Shown: piece after piece, positions 24,112 to 32,364 of the stretch
Layout: every line of letters begins with the position of its first letter
Position numbering within the stretch: position 1 is the first letter of the stretch
Source: Kitasatospora aureofaciens
GTDB lineage: Bacteria; Actinomycetota; Actinomycetes; Streptomycetales; Streptomycetaceae
Length of the DNA: 36,456 bases
Direction: 5' to 3'
Assembly: GCF_001188955.3 (NCBI RefSeq)
Contig: NZ_JPRF03000058.1
Coordinates: 1 to 36,456, forward strand
Position numbers and translations under genes: made by a program
The notes under the pieces: generated by a model
The model's input: the letters and a program-made list of their open reading frames with translations, nothing else
The model's database searches: none
Told to the model about the DNA's origin: nothing

Positions 24112-25107
24112 TTGAAGAAGCTGATCAACACCCCGGAGAGCGTCCTGGAGGACGCCCTGGCCGGGTTCGCCGCCGCCCACCCCGAGCTGACGGTGGACAT
24201 CCCCAACCGGGTGATCACCCGGGCCGCCCGCCCGGCCGGGCCCAAGGTCGCACTGGTCTCCGGCGGCGGTTCCGGCCACGAGCCGCTGCACGGCGGCTTC
24301 GTCGGCCCCGGCATGCTGGACGCCGCCTGCCCTGGCGAGGTGTTCACCTCCCCCGTCCCGGACCAGATGCTGGCCGCCGCCAAGGCGGTGGAGAACGGCG
24401 CCGGGGTGGTCTTCGTCGTGAAGAACTACACCGGCGACGTGATGAACTTCGAGCTCGCCGCCGAAGTGGCCGCCGAGGAGGGCCTGGAGGTCCGCACCGT
24501 CCTGGTCAACGACGACGTCGCGGTCGAGGACTCCACCTGGACGGCAGGCCGCCGGGGCACCGGCGCGACCGTCCTGGTCGAGAAGACGGCCGGTGCGCTG
24601 GCCGAACGCGGGGCCGGCCTGGACGAGGTGGCCGCCCTGGGCGAGCGGGTCAACGCCGCCTCCCGCTCCTTCGCCGTCGCGCTCACCGCGGCCACCGTCC
24701 CGGCCGCCGGCAAGCCCGGCTTCGACCTGCCCGAGGACGAGATCGAGGTCGGCGTCGGCATCCACGGCGAGCCCGGCCGCCGCCGCGAGAAGCTCCGCCC
24801 GGCCCGCGAGCTGGCCGCCGAGGTGGTCGAGACCGTCCTCGCCGACCACCACCTGACTGCGGGCGACGAGGTGATCGCCCTGCTCAACGGTCTGGGCGCG
24901 ACCCCGCTGCTGGAGCTGTACGTGGTCTACGGCGAGGTCGCCGCCCGGCTCGCCGAGCGCGGCATCACGGTGGCCCGCAGCCTGGTCGGCAACTACGTCA
25001 CCAGCCTCGACATGGCGGGCTTCTCACTCACCCTCACCCAGGCCGACGCCCAACTGCTGGACCTCTGGGACGCCCCGGTCGACACCCCCGCCCTCAAGCG
25101 GGCCTGA
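24112..25107 (+). CDS. dhaK: Dihydroxyacetone kinase, substrate-binding subunit DhaK
   Basis: This 331-residue subunit binds dihydroxyacetone covalently as a hemiaminal and presents it to DhaL-ATP. The active histidine is His218 in VGVGIHGEPG. GGGSGHEP (51-58) lines the site, with VKNYTGDVMNFELA (about 103-116) also typical. The start is TTG 24112, with AGGGAG about 10 nt upstream; it gives the family N-terminus MKKLINTPESVLEDAL. Two copies of CGTAGCGTC about 54 bp apart (near 24018 and 24070) precede it and may be promoter or regulator sites. dhaL follows after 19 bp. Confidence 0.95.
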   Translation: MKKLINTPESVLEDALAGFAAAHPELTVDIPNRVITRAARPAGPKVALVSGGGSGHEPLHGGFVGPGMLDAACPGEVFTSPVPDQMLAAAKAVENGAGVVFVVKNYTGDVMNFELAAEVAAEEGLEVRTVLVNDDVAVEDSTWTAGRRGTGATVLVEKTAGALAERGAGLDEVAALGERVNAASRSFAVALTAATVPAAGKPGFDLPEDEIEVGVGIHGEPGRRREKLRPARELAAEVVETVLADHHLTAGDEVIALLNGLGATPLLELYVVYGEVAARLAERGITVARSLVGNYVTSLDMAGFSLTLTQADAQLLDLWDAPVDTPALKRA

Positions 25108-25126
25108 GTCCCTCGAAGGAGACCCG

Positions 25127-25771
25127 ATGGACTTCGACACCCCGCTGTTCGACACCGCGCTGGCCGAGGCCTGGATCCGCTCGATCGCCGCGGCTGTCGA
25201 GAAGGAGCAGGACCGGCTCACCGAACTGGACTCCGCGATCGGCGACGGCGACCACGGCAGCAACCTGCGGCGCGGCTTCGACGCCGCCCTGGCAGCCCTG
25301 GAGGGCCTCCAGCCGACCGGCCCCGGCGCCGTCCTCACCAGGACCGGCACCACCCTCATCTCCAAGGTCGGCGGTGCCTCCGGCCCGCTCTACGGCAAGG
25401 CCTTCCGCGCCCTCGGCGCCGCCCTGCCCGAGCCGGCCGGCCCGGTCGCCCTCGCCGAGGCCATGGCCGCCGGGCTGGACGCGGTCCGCATCCTCGGCAA
25501 GGCCGAGCCCGGCGACAAGACCATCGTCGACGCCTGGACCCCGGCCGTCGCCGCCCTCCGCGCCGCGGCCGCCGCCGGCGCCACCCTCCCCGAGGCCGCG
25601 GCGGCCGCCGCCGACGCCGCCGAGCAGGGAGCCCGCGACACCGTCCCGCTCCGGGCCCGCAAGGGCCGCGCCTCCTACCTCGGCGAACGCAGCACCGGCC
25701 ACCAGGACCCCGGTGCCACCTCCACCGCGCTCCTCTTCCGCACCCTCGCCGACGTCACCGGCAACCGGTAG
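25127..25771 (+). CDS. dhaL: Dihydroxyacetone kinase, nucleotide-binding subunit DhaL
   Basis: This 214-residue all-helical subunit holds ADP/ATP and two magnesium ions. The phosphoryl group reaches it from DhaM. The metal-binding aspartates Asp35, Asp40 and Asp42 are in LDSAIGDGDHG. SKVGGASGPLYG and GDKTIVDAW are nucleotide-site motifs, and RKGRASYLGERSTGHQDPGA is the C-terminal signature. GAAGGAGA precedes the ATG. It is in one operon with dhaK. Because DhaM is present, this is the PTS-dependent form of the kinase and not the single-chain ATP-dependent one. Confidence 0.95.
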   Translation: MDFDTPLFDTALAEAWIRSIAAAVEKEQDRLTELDSAIGDGDHGSNLRRGFDAALAALEGLQPTGPGAVLTRTGTTLISKVGGASGPLYGKAFRALGAALPEPAGPVALAEAMAAGLDAVRILGKAEPGDKTIVDAWTPAVAALRAAAAAGATLPEAAAAAADAAEQGARDTVPLRARKGRASYLGERSTGHQDPGATSTALLFRTLADVTGNR

Positions 25772-25796
25772 GGCCTCGCTCCTCCAACCGCGCGGT

Positions 25797-25824
25797 CCCC
25801 CGTGCCCCGACCGGGGCGCGGGGG
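25797..25824 (+). terminator. Terminator of the dhaKL operon
   Basis: A 12-bp stem with one G-U pair (25797-25808 with 25813-25824) closes a GACC loop 25 bp after dhaL. It is built of C and G runs and has no U-tract. Confidence 0.65.
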
Positions 25825-25925
25825 GGGCGGAACCGGGTGGCCGACCATCGCACCGTAAGGGAAGCGAGCGTCGTTGATGTTGTCGACCTGGTCGAGAAGC
25901 CGTAACCCAGAGGAGCGCCTGCCCG

Positions 25926-26867
25926 GTGTCCGGTATCCATCCCACTCCGCACGTCACCACGCCCCCCGGCCGGACGGCTGCCCGGCCCCACCACTGGGCG
26001 AGGCTCTTCCTGACCGGTCTGCTGCTCTGGGCCTCGACCGTCCTGGTCACCTTCTTCACCGACAACACCAACCTGGTCCCGACGATCGTGCTGCTGGGCA
26101 GCTTCCTCGTTCCGGCGACCGTGGTGATCCGGGTGTACGAGCGCTACGCGGCCGACCTCGGCCCGGACCGGATCCTCACCTGCTTCGGCCTCGGCGGGGT
26201 GATCGGCGTCCTGGGCGCCTCGGTGCTGGAGTCGTACCTGCTCTCCCCCTCGGTGTGGATGTACGTCGGCGTCGGCCTGATCGAGGAGGCGGTCAAGCTG
26301 GCCGCACTGGTGGTGGTCAGCCGGCGGCTGCGGATCAGCGGCCTGCGGGACGGGCTGGTGCTGGGCGCCACCGTCGGGGCGGGCTTCGCCGCGTTCGAGA
26401 GCGCCGGGTACGCGTTCAACGCCGTGCTGAGCATCCAGGGGCTCTCGCTGGACGACCTGGTGGAGACGGAGATCCTGCGCGGGGTGCTCGCCCCGGTGGG
26501 CCACATCCTGTGGACGGCGATCATCGGCGGAGTGCTGTTCCGGGCGCGGCGCGGCGGGCGCTTCCGGGTCACCGCCCCAGTGGTGCCGACCTTCCTCGGT
26601 GTCTCGCTGCTGCACGCGCTCTGGGACAGCACGAGCGGCATCGCCGTCTGGCTGGTCGCCCGAACCACCACCAGCGACTTCCAGCGCGCCCTGTTCGACC
26701 TCGGCTACATGCCGAACCCGTCCAGCGAGCAGATCCACCTGTACACCGCGTACGACACGACGGGGCTGCTCGTGGTCTCCTTGGGTGGACTGCTCTGGCT
26801 GCGGCTGCTGCTCCGGCGGGAGCCGACCGCGCCGATCCCGGCACAGTCCCCGTCCTCCCCGGTCTGA
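25926..26867 (+). CDS. PrsW-family intramembrane metalloprotease
   Basis: This is a 313-residue membrane protein with about eight hydrophobic segments. It carries the conserved residues of the PrsW/CPBP-like group: Glu120-Glu121 in IEEAVKLAAL, Glu158 in FAAFESAGYAF, His193 in GHILWTAIIG, and His230/Asp234 in LLHALWD. These would bind metal in the membrane. PrsW of Bacillus starts cleavage of an anti-sigma factor, so this protein may take part in regulated proteolysis, but no anti-sigma gene is near. GTG 25926 has AGGAG about 10 nt upstream. The copZ-copA pair downstream has its own promoter. Confidence 0.9.
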   Translation: MSGIHPTPHVTTPPGRTAARPHHWARLFLTGLLLWASTVLVTFFTDNTNLVPTIVLLGSFLVPATVVIRVYERYAADLGPDRILTCFGLGGVIGVLGASVLESYLLSPSVWMYVGVGLIEEAVKLAALVVVSRRLRISGLRDGLVLGATVGAGFAAFESAGYAFNAVLSIQGLSLDDLVETEILRGVLAPVGHILWTAIIGGVLFRARRGGRFRVTAPVVPTFLGVSLLHALWDSTSGIAVWLVARTTTSDFQRALFDLGYMPNPSSEQIHLYTAYDTTGLLVVSLGGLLWLRLLLRREPTAPIPAQSPSSPV

Positions 26868-26916
26868 GCGGTCACGTCGCCTACGATGCGATCCACTTCA
26901 CCCACCCCTCCGAGAG

Positions 26917-26936
26917 ATACCCTGGAGGGGTATGGT
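26917..26936 (+). promoter_or_regulatory. CsoR-type copper operator overlapping the copZ -10
   Basis: ATACCC-TGGAG-GGGTAT (26917-26933) is a perfect 6+5+6 palindrome matching the TACCC-N5-GGGTA pattern bound by CsoR repressors in Streptomyces and relatives. TATGGT (26931-26936) is the likely -10, so repressor binding would block RNA polymerase. Copper(I) should release CsoR and induce the two genes below. No csoR gene is in the window. Confidence 0.8.
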
Positions 26937-26983
26937 GTCGGGAGAACAAGAGCCAGTGACGCACCGACCTCCGGAGGGCCCCG

Positions 26984-27202
26984 ATGTCCAGCACCATCAC
27001 CTACACCGTGTCCGGCATGAGCTGCGGCCACTGCGAGAAGGCGATCAGCGAGGAGCTCTCCACGCTGGCCGGTGTCACCGACGTCGCAGCCGACGCCCAG
27101 GCGGGCACCGTGACGGTCTCCTCCGCCGCCCCGCTGGAGGAGGACCAGGTCCGCGCCGCGATCGACGAGGCCGGCTACGAGCTGGTCGGCCCCGCCGCCT
27201 GA
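26984..27202 (+). CDS. copZ: Copper chaperone CopZ (HMA domain)
   Basis: This 72-residue cytosolic metallochaperone is a single heavy-metal-associated domain with betaalphabetabetaalphabeta order. Copper(I) binds the two cysteines of GMSCGHC (Cys14 and Cys17). The C-terminal AAIDEAGYELVG is typical. ATG 26984 has GGAGG about 7 nt upstream. It would deliver copper to the CopA ATPase, which starts 68 bp downstream, and both are under the CsoR-type operator. Confidence 0.95.
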   Translation: MSSTITYTVSGMSCGHCEKAISEELSTLAGVTDVAADAQAGTVTVSSAAPLEEDQVRAAIDEAGYELVGPAA

Positions 27203-27270
27203 GCCGCCCCGCTACGGCGGGGGCCGGCACACCCGGCCGCCGCCGTACGCACCACCGAGGAGCCACCCGC

Positions 27271-29544
27271 ATGACCACCTCCGCCCCCGGCGTTCGGGCA
27301 CGGGACCGGGTCGAGCTGTCGATCGGCGGGATGACCTGCGCCTCCTGCGCGGCCCGGATCGAGAAGAAGCTCAACCGGATGGACGGCGTCGAGGCCGCCG
27401 TGAACTTCGCCACCGAGAAGGCCCGGGTCGACTACGGTCCCGGCGTCACGGTCGAGGAGCTGATCGCCACGGTCGAGCGCACCGGCTACACCGCCGAGCT
27501 CCCCCCTCCCCCGGCCCCCGCCGCCGAACCGGCCACCGCCCACCGGCCCGCCGCCGCGCGACCCGCCGAGCGGGACCCCCTTCGCGAGCGCCTGCTGGTC
27601 AGCGCCGTGCTCAGCGTCCCGGTGGTCCTGCTCTCGATGGTCCCGGCCCTGCAGTTCACCGACTGGCAGTGGCTCGCCTTCGCCCTGACCGGTCCGGTCG
27701 TCGTCCACGGCGGCCTGCCCTTCCACCGCGCCGCCTGGACCAACCTCAGGCACGGCGCCGCGACCATGGACACCCTGGTCTCGCTCGGCACCCTGGCCGC
27801 CTTCGGCTGGTCCTGCTGGGCACTGTTCCTGGGCCACGCCGGCGTGCCGGGGATGCGGCACGACTTCTCGCTCCCGGTCGGCGGCACCGACCCCTCCGGC
27901 ACGCTCTACCTGGAGACCGCCGCCGGCGTCACCGTGCTGATCCTGCTCGGCCGTCACCTGGAGGCCCGTTCCAAGCGCCGGGCCGGCGCCGCCCTGCGCG
28001 CCCTGCTCGACCTCGGTGCCGGGGACGTCGCCGTCCTCCAGGACGGCCGGGAGGTCCGGCTGCCGGTGGAGCGGCTCACCGTCGGCATGCGCTTCGTGGT
28101 GCGCCCGGGCGAGAAGATCGCCACCGACGGCACGGTGGTCGAGGGTGCCTCGGCCGTCGACGCCTCGATGCTGACCGGCGAGTCCGTCCCGGTCGAGGTC
28201 ACCGTCGGCGACACCGTCACCGGCGCCACCGTCAACGCGGGCGGCCGCCTGGTGGTCGAGGCCACCCGGGTCGGCGCGGACACCCAGCTGTCCCGGACGG
28301 CCAGGCTGGTCGAGGAGGCCCAGAACGGCAAGGCCGCCGCCCAGCGCCTGGCCGACCGGGTCTCCGCCGTCTTCGTCCCGGTGGTCATCCTGATCGCGCT
28401 CGCCACCCTGGTCGGCCGGCTGCTGACCACCAGCAGCCCCACCGATGCGTTCACCGCCGCGGTGGCCGTGCTGATCATCGCCTGCCCGTGCGCCCTGGGT
28501 CTGGCCACCCCGACCGCCCTGCTGGTCGGCACCGGCCGCGGCGCCCAGCTCGGCATCCTGATCAAGGGACCGGAGGTGCTGGAGTCCACCCGCCGGGTCG
28601 ACACCGTCGTACTGGACAAGACCGGCACCGTCACCACCGGCCGGATGGCGCTGCTCGCCGTGCACACCGCCGAGGGCGTCACCGAGGCCGAGGTGCTGCG
28701 TCTGGCCGGGGCCGTGGAGCACGCTTCCGAGCACCCCGTCGCCCGGGCCATCGCCGAGGCCGCCGCCGACCGCCTCGGCGGGCTGCCGCCGGTGGACGAC
28801 TTCCGCAGCCTGCCCGGCCGGGGCGTGGAGGGCATCGTGGACGGCCGCACGGTCACCGCCGGGCGCGGGGCCCGGCCGACCGACGGCGCCCGGCACCTGC
28901 CGCCCGTCCTGGCCCGCGCCATGGCCGCCGCCGAGGCGGCCGGCCGCACCGCGGTCGCGGTCGGCTGGGACGGCGAGGCCCGGGCCGTGCTGGAGGTCGC
29001 CGACGCGGTCAGGCCGACCAGCGCCGAGGCCGTCGCCCGGCTGCGCGCCCTGGGCCTGCGCCCGGTGCTGCTGACCGGCGACAACCCGGCGGCGGCCGGG
29101 GCGGTCGCGGCCGAGGTCGGCATCGCCCCCCGGGACGTCGTCGCGGGGGTGCTGCCCGAGGAGAAGGTCGACACCGTGCGCCGGCTGCAGGCCGAGGGCA
29201 GGGTCGTGGCGATGGTCGGGGACGGCGTCAACGACGCCGCCGCGCTCGCCCAGGCCGACCTGGGCCTGGCGATGGGCACCGGCACCGACGCGGCGATCGA
29301 GGCCGGCGACCTCACCCTGGTCCGTGGCGACCTGCGCTCCGCGGCCGACGCCATCCGGCTCTCCCGCCGCACCCTCGGCACCATCAGAGGCAACCTCTGC
29401 TGGGCCTTCGGCTACAACGTGGCGGCGATCCCGCTGGCGGCCGCCGGACTGCTCAACCCGATGGTCGCCGGGGCCGCGATGGCCTTCTCCTCGGTCTTCG
29501 TGGTCAGCAACAGCCTCCGGCTGCGCCGCTTCCAGCCCGCCTGA
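27271..29544 (+). CDS. copA: Copper(I)-exporting P1B-type ATPase CopA
   Basis: This is a 757-residue membrane pump. One N-terminal HMA domain has CASC (Cys23, Cys26). The core carries TGES (302-305) in the actuator domain, the CPC transport motif (405-407) in LIIACPCALG, the phosphorylated Asp449 in DKTGT, His-Pro (488-489), TGDN (602-605) and GDGVND (650-655). The last two helices have the Cu(I) signature: Tyr715-Asn716 and Met737 with Ser740-Ser741, so copper (or silver) export is well supported over zinc. ATG 27271 is preceded by GAGGAG about 9 nt upstream; longer frames run through copZ. Confidence 0.96.
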   Translation: MTTSAPGVRARDRVELSIGGMTCASCAARIEKKLNRMDGVEAAVNFATEKARVDYGPGVTVEELIATVERTGYTAELPPPPAPAAEPATAHRPAAARPAERDPLRERLLVSAVLSVPVVLLSMVPALQFTDWQWLAFALTGPVVVHGGLPFHRAAWTNLRHGAATMDTLVSLGTLAAFGWSCWALFLGHAGVPGMRHDFSLPVGGTDPSGTLYLETAAGVTVLILLGRHLEARSKRRAGAALRALLDLGAGDVAVLQDGREVRLPVERLTVGMRFVVRPGEKIATDGTVVEGASAVDASMLTGESVPVEVTVGDTVTGATVNAGGRLVVEATRVGADTQLSRTARLVEEAQNGKAAAQRLADRVSAVFVPVVILIALATLVGRLLTTSSPTDAFTAAVAVLIIACPCALGLATPTALLVGTGRGAQLGILIKGPEVLESTRRVDTVVLDKTGTVTTGRMALLAVHTAEGVTEAEVLRLAGAVEHASEHPVARAIAEAAADRLGGLPPVDDFRSLPGRGVEGIVDGRTVTAGRGARPTDGARHLPPVLARAMAAAEAAGRTAVAVGWDGEARAVLEVADAVRPTSAEAVARLRALGLRPVLLTGDNPAAAGAVAAEVGIAPRDVVAGVLPEEKVDTVRRLQAEGRVVAMVGDGVNDAAALAQADLGLAMGTGTDAAIEAGDLTLVRGDLRSAADAIRLSRRTLGTIRGNLCWAFGYNVAAIPLAAAGLLNPMVAGAAMAFSSVFVVSNSLRLRRFQPA

Positions 29545-29587
29545 GGTCTGAGACAGCCGAAGGGCCCCGCAGCACGAGGCCCACAGC

Positions 29588-29625
29588 ACGAGGGGCCCGG
29601 ACCGCGCCCGGTCCGGGCCCCTCGT
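29588..29625. terminator. Bidirectional terminator between copA and the SDR gene
   Basis: A perfect 16-bp stem (29588-29603 with 29610-29625) with a 6-nt loop lies between the convergent genes. A direct repeat of CAGCACGAGG precedes it. Confidence 0.85.
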
Positions 29626-29631
29626 CATGCC

Positions 29632-30351
29632 TCAGCGCCCCAGCAGCTCCCCGCCGTTGCAGTGCAGGATCTCGCCGGTGATGAACCCGGCCTCGGGCGA
29701 GGCCAGGAAATGCACCGCCGCCGCGACCTCGCCGGTCTCGCCGATCCGGCCCAGCAGGGTGCGCGCCGCCCGGCGGGCGACCTCCGCCTCGTCCAGCCGC
29801 GGCCCGAAGAACTCGGTGCCGGCCACCGTGCCCGGCGCGACGATGTTGGCGGTGATGCCCGAGGTGCCCAACTGCGCGGCCAGGAAGTGGTTCCAGGCGT
29901 GCAGCGAGGCCTTCGCCGCGCCGTACGAGCCGGCCCCGCGCAGGGCGGCGATGGAGCTGATGGTGACGACCCGGCCGGAGCCCGGGGTGAGCCGGTCCCG
30001 GATCGACTCGGTGAGCAGCACCGCGGTCATCACGTTGCGCTCGAAGTCGCCGCGCCAGCGGGCCAGCAGGGCGTGCGTCCCGCCCCCGACCACGGTCTCC
30101 CGGCTGCCCGCGTTGTTGACCAGCACGTCGATCCGGTCGGGCAGGTCGGCCAGCGCCGCCTCCACCGCGTCCGGGTCGGCGAGGTCGCACACCAGGGGGG
30201 TGGCGTTCGGCCCGAGATCGGCTGCGGCCTTCTCGAGGACCGCACGACGGCGACCGACGATCACCACCTGGTCGCCCGCTTCGGCGAACCGCCGTGCGAT
30301 TTCGTACCCGATTCCCGTGCCACCGCCGGTGACGACGACGTTCCTGGCCAT
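29632..30351 (-). CDS. Short-chain dehydrogenase/reductase
   Basis: This is a 239-residue classical SDR. NAD(P) binds at TGGGTGIG (8-15), with Arg34-Arg35-Arg36 after the second strand, which suggests NADPH. NNAG is at 79-82. The catalytic residues are Ser133, Tyr143 and Lys147 (YGAAK). EILHCNGGELLGR ends the chain in the usual FabG-like way. ATG 30351 has GGAGGG about 9 nt upstream. The substrate is not evident and no pathway partner is adjacent. Confidence 0.93.
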   Translation of the reverse strand: MARNVVVTGGGTGIGYEIARRFAEAGDQVVIVGRRRAVLEKAAADLGPNATPLVCDLADPDAVEAALADLPDRIDVLVNNAGSRETVVGGGTHALLARWRGDFERNVMTAVLLTESIRDRLTPGSGRVVTISSIAALRGAGSYGAAKASLHAWNHFLAAQLGTSGITANIVAPGTVAGTEFFGPRLDEAEVARRAARTLLGRIGETGEVAAAVHFLASPEAGFITGEILHCNGGELLGR

Positions 30352-30488
30352 CTGCGCACTCCCTCCCCAGTTCCGCCGCCGCGCGACGAAGTGGGCGCGA
30401 CGGTCCGTACCGGAATGCCACGATTCCTATCACGCTCGGTTGCCGTGACTGCGGGGAGGGTGACGTCGCGCGCGAGGGAAGGTGTGAT

Positions 30489-30551
30489 ATGAGCGTGGAA
30501 CCGAGCGCCTACGGAGCGTGGCGAGAGGCAGGTCACACCCCCCGGGCGTAA
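30489..30551 (+). CDS. Possible 20-residue peptide or leader ORF
   Basis: ATG 30489 follows a good Shine-Dalgarno (GGGAAGG, 30476-30482, 6 nt spacing) and opens a 20-codon frame (MSVEPSAYGAWREAG, then HTPRA) ending in TAA. Codon use is not typical of the genome. A hairpin with TTTTT follows at 30557-30597. This could be a small protein, a leader peptide or chance. No homologue comes to mind. Confidence 0.2.
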   Translation: MSVEPSAYGAWREAGHTPRA

Positions 30552-30556
30552 CTTCT

Positions 30557-30597
30557 CGCACCCTGATACGTCTTAGGTTGGTAGTGCGGCAGTTTTT
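30557..30597 (+). terminator. Hairpin followed by five T residues
   Basis: CGCAC (30557-30561) pairs with GTGCG (30584-30588), with weak extra pairing inside, and GCAGTTTTT follows. U-tracts are rare in this window, so a short plus-strand transcript ending here is conceivable. The stem is weak. Confidence 0.25.
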
Positions 30598-30838
30598 CCG
30601 ATGGGCGGGCGCGATCAACGGCAACGCGCCCCGCGCTTCCAGCGGCTGTCGCCGACGGGGCTCCGGCGGGCCCCGGGACGGTCGTCGTCCTTTCGACGGC
30701 CTTCGCGCACGGCGCCGGGGTGTGGCGGGCCAGGGACGCTTTGAGCGGCCGTCCCCGGCTGCAGTCGGCCCCGGAGTCGTGCGCCGTACGGTTCCGCCCC
30801 CGCGCGGGCCCTTTCCGGGTCCGGGGCGCGAGGACGCG

Positions 30839-30874
30839 AAGGGGCCCGGCCGCTCAGCAGCGGCCGGGCCCCTT
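30839..30874 (-). terminator. Terminator of citrate synthase
   Basis: A perfect 16-bp stem (30839-30854 with 30859-30874) closes a 4-nt loop 43 bp after the citrate synthase stop codon. There is no U-tract on the minus strand. Confidence 0.85.
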
Positions 30875-30916
30875 TCGGTGCGGTGCCAGGGCGTGGCGGT
30901 CGGACCCGCCCCCGGG

Positions 30917-32206
30917 TCAGCGCTGGTCGAGCTCGACGTAGTCGCGGATCGCGGTGCCCGTGTAGATCTGGCGCGGGCGGCCGATCCGGCTGGTCGGGTC
31001 GTTGATCATCTCGTGCCAGTGGGCGATCCAGCCCGGCAGCCGGCCGAGGGCGAACAGCACGGTGAACATGCTGGTCGGGAAGCCCATGGCGCGGTAGATC
31101 AGGCCGGTGTAGAAGTCCACGTTCGGGTACAGCTTGCGCGAGATGAAGAAGTCGTCCTTGAGGGCGTGCTCCTCCAGCTTGAGCGCGATCTCCAGCAGCT
31201 CGTCGCTCTTGCCGAGCTGGCCGAGGACCTCGTGCGCCAGCAGCTTGACCTGCGCGGCGCGCGGGTCGAAGGCCTTGTAGACGCGGTGGCCGAAGCCCAT
31301 CAGCTTGACGCCGGCTTCCTTGTTCTTCACCTTCGTGATGAACGCGTCGACGTCGCCGCCGTCCTTCTGGATGCTCTCCAGCATCTCCAGCACGGCCTGG
31401 TTGGCGCCACCGTGCAGCGGGCCCCACAGGGCCGAGATGCCCGCCGAGATCGAGGCGAACAGGTTGGCGTGGCTGGAGCCGACCAGGCGCACGGTGGAGG
31501 TCGAGCAGTTCTGCTCGTGGTCCGCGTGCAGGATGAGCAGCTTGTCCAGGGCGTTGACGACGACCGGGTTGAGCTCGTAGTCCTCGGCGGGGACCGCGAA
31601 GGTCATCCGCAGGAAGTTCTCGACGTAGCTCAGGTCGTTGCGCGGGTAGACGAAGGGCTGGCCCATCGCCTTCTTGTACGCGTACGCGGCGATCGTCGGC
31701 AGCTTGGCCAGCAGGCGGACGGTCGACAGGTGGCGCTGGGCCGCGTCGAAGGGGTTGTGGCTCTCCGGGTAGAACGTGGAGAGCGCACCGACCACCGAGG
31801 ACAGCATGGCCATCGGGTGGGCGTCCCGCGGGAAGCCCTGGAAGAAGCGCTTGACGTCCTCGTGCAGCAGCGTGTGCTGGGTGATCTCGCGGTTGAACTC
31901 CGCCAGCTGGTCCGCGTTGGGCAGCTCGCCGTTGATCAGGAGGTACGCGGTCTCGATGAAGCCGCCCTGTGCTGCGAGCTGCTCGATCGGGTAGCCGCGG
32001 TACCGCAGGATGCCGTTGTCGCCGTCCACGAAGGTGATCGCGGACTTGTACGCGGCGGTGTTACCGAAGCCGTTGTCCAGGGTGACCAGGCCGGTCTGCG
32101 GGAGCAGCTTCGAGATGTCGAAGCCGGAGTTGCCCGCAGTGCTCTCGACGACGGGGTACTCGTACTCGCCGTCCTGGTACCGCAGTACTACCGAGTTGTC
32201 GCTCAC
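30917..32206 (-). CDS. gltA: Citrate synthase, type II
   Basis: This 429-residue enzyme condenses oxaloacetate and acetyl-CoA to citrate, the entry step of the TCA cycle. The catalytic triad is visible as His265 (PLHGGANQ), His307 (GFGHRVYK) and Asp364 (NVDFYTG). LHADHEQNCSTSTVR (227-240) is the family signature. The N-terminal extension of about 60 residues marks the hexameric type II enzyme, which in many bacteria is inhibited by NADH. In Streptomyces the main enzyme is often called citA. GTG 32206 has GAGGA 5 nt upstream and gives MSDNSVVLRYQDGEYEYPVV; a longer ATG at 32260 has no ribosome site. The leader appears long (about 150 nt). Confidence 0.96.
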   Translation of the reverse strand: MSDNSVVLRYQDGEYEYPVVESTAGNSGFDISKLLPQTGLVTLDNGFGNTAAYKSAITFVDGDNGILRYRGYPIEQLAAQGGFIETAYLLINGELPNADQLAEFNREITQHTLLHEDVKRFFQGFPRDAHPMAMLSSVVGALSTFYPESHNPFDAAQRHLSTVRLLAKLPTIAAYAYKKAMGQPFVYPRNDLSYVENFLRMTFAVPAEDYELNPVVVNALDKLLILHADHEQNCSTSTVRLVGSSHANLFASISAGISALWGPLHGGANQAVLEMLESIQKDGGDVDAFITKVKNKEAGVKLMGFGHRVYKAFDPRAAQVKLLAHEVLGQLGKSDELLEIALKLEEHALKDDFFISRKLYPNVDFYTGLIYRAMGFPTSMFTVLFALGRLPGWIAHWHEMINDPTSRIGRPRQIYTGTAIRDYVELDQR

Positions 32207-32248
32207 GTCTTCCTCACCGACGAAATGAATCCTCTTCCAAGGTGCCCT

Positions 32249-32283
32249 GACTGTCTCCACGATCCCCCATCCGGAGGACAGTC
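32249..32283 (-). promoter_or_regulatory. Stem-loop in the citrate synthase leader
   Basis: GACTGTC (32249-32255) pairs with GACAGTC (32277-32283). Three further pairs (TCC/GGA) form with one bulged base, giving a 10-bp stem about 43 nt upstream of the GTG. Its role is unknown. Confidence 0.35.
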
Positions 32284-32364
32284 GCGCACCCGGGGTGGCC
32301 CGGAAGGGCCTGCCCCTACAAAACCTGCCGCCGCAGCCGGTACGAACCGGACAAGATCGGCACC

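Larger units (their letters stand above)
30352..30838. other. Long intergenic region between SDR and citrate synthase
   Basis: No established gene is seen in these 487 bp. The first part (to about 30440) holds the SDR promoter on the minus strand, not clearly readable. The middle holds a possible short plus-strand transcript (30476-30597). From 30600 the sequence is very GC-rich with small inverted repeats (for example GTCGTCGTCCTTTCGACG near 30680) and no usable ORF. Confidence 0.5.

Noticed and set aside
27175..29628. An 817-codon minus-strand frame opposite copA
   Set aside because: copA has all P-type ATPase motifs. The antisense frame has Gly/Gln/Asp/Arg-rich sequence typical of shadow frames and no start signals.
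30839..30874. An operator or attenuator rather than a terminator
   Set aside because: It lies just past the citrate synthase stop codon with a perfect 16-bp stem and no downstream gene to regulate on that strand for several hundred bases.
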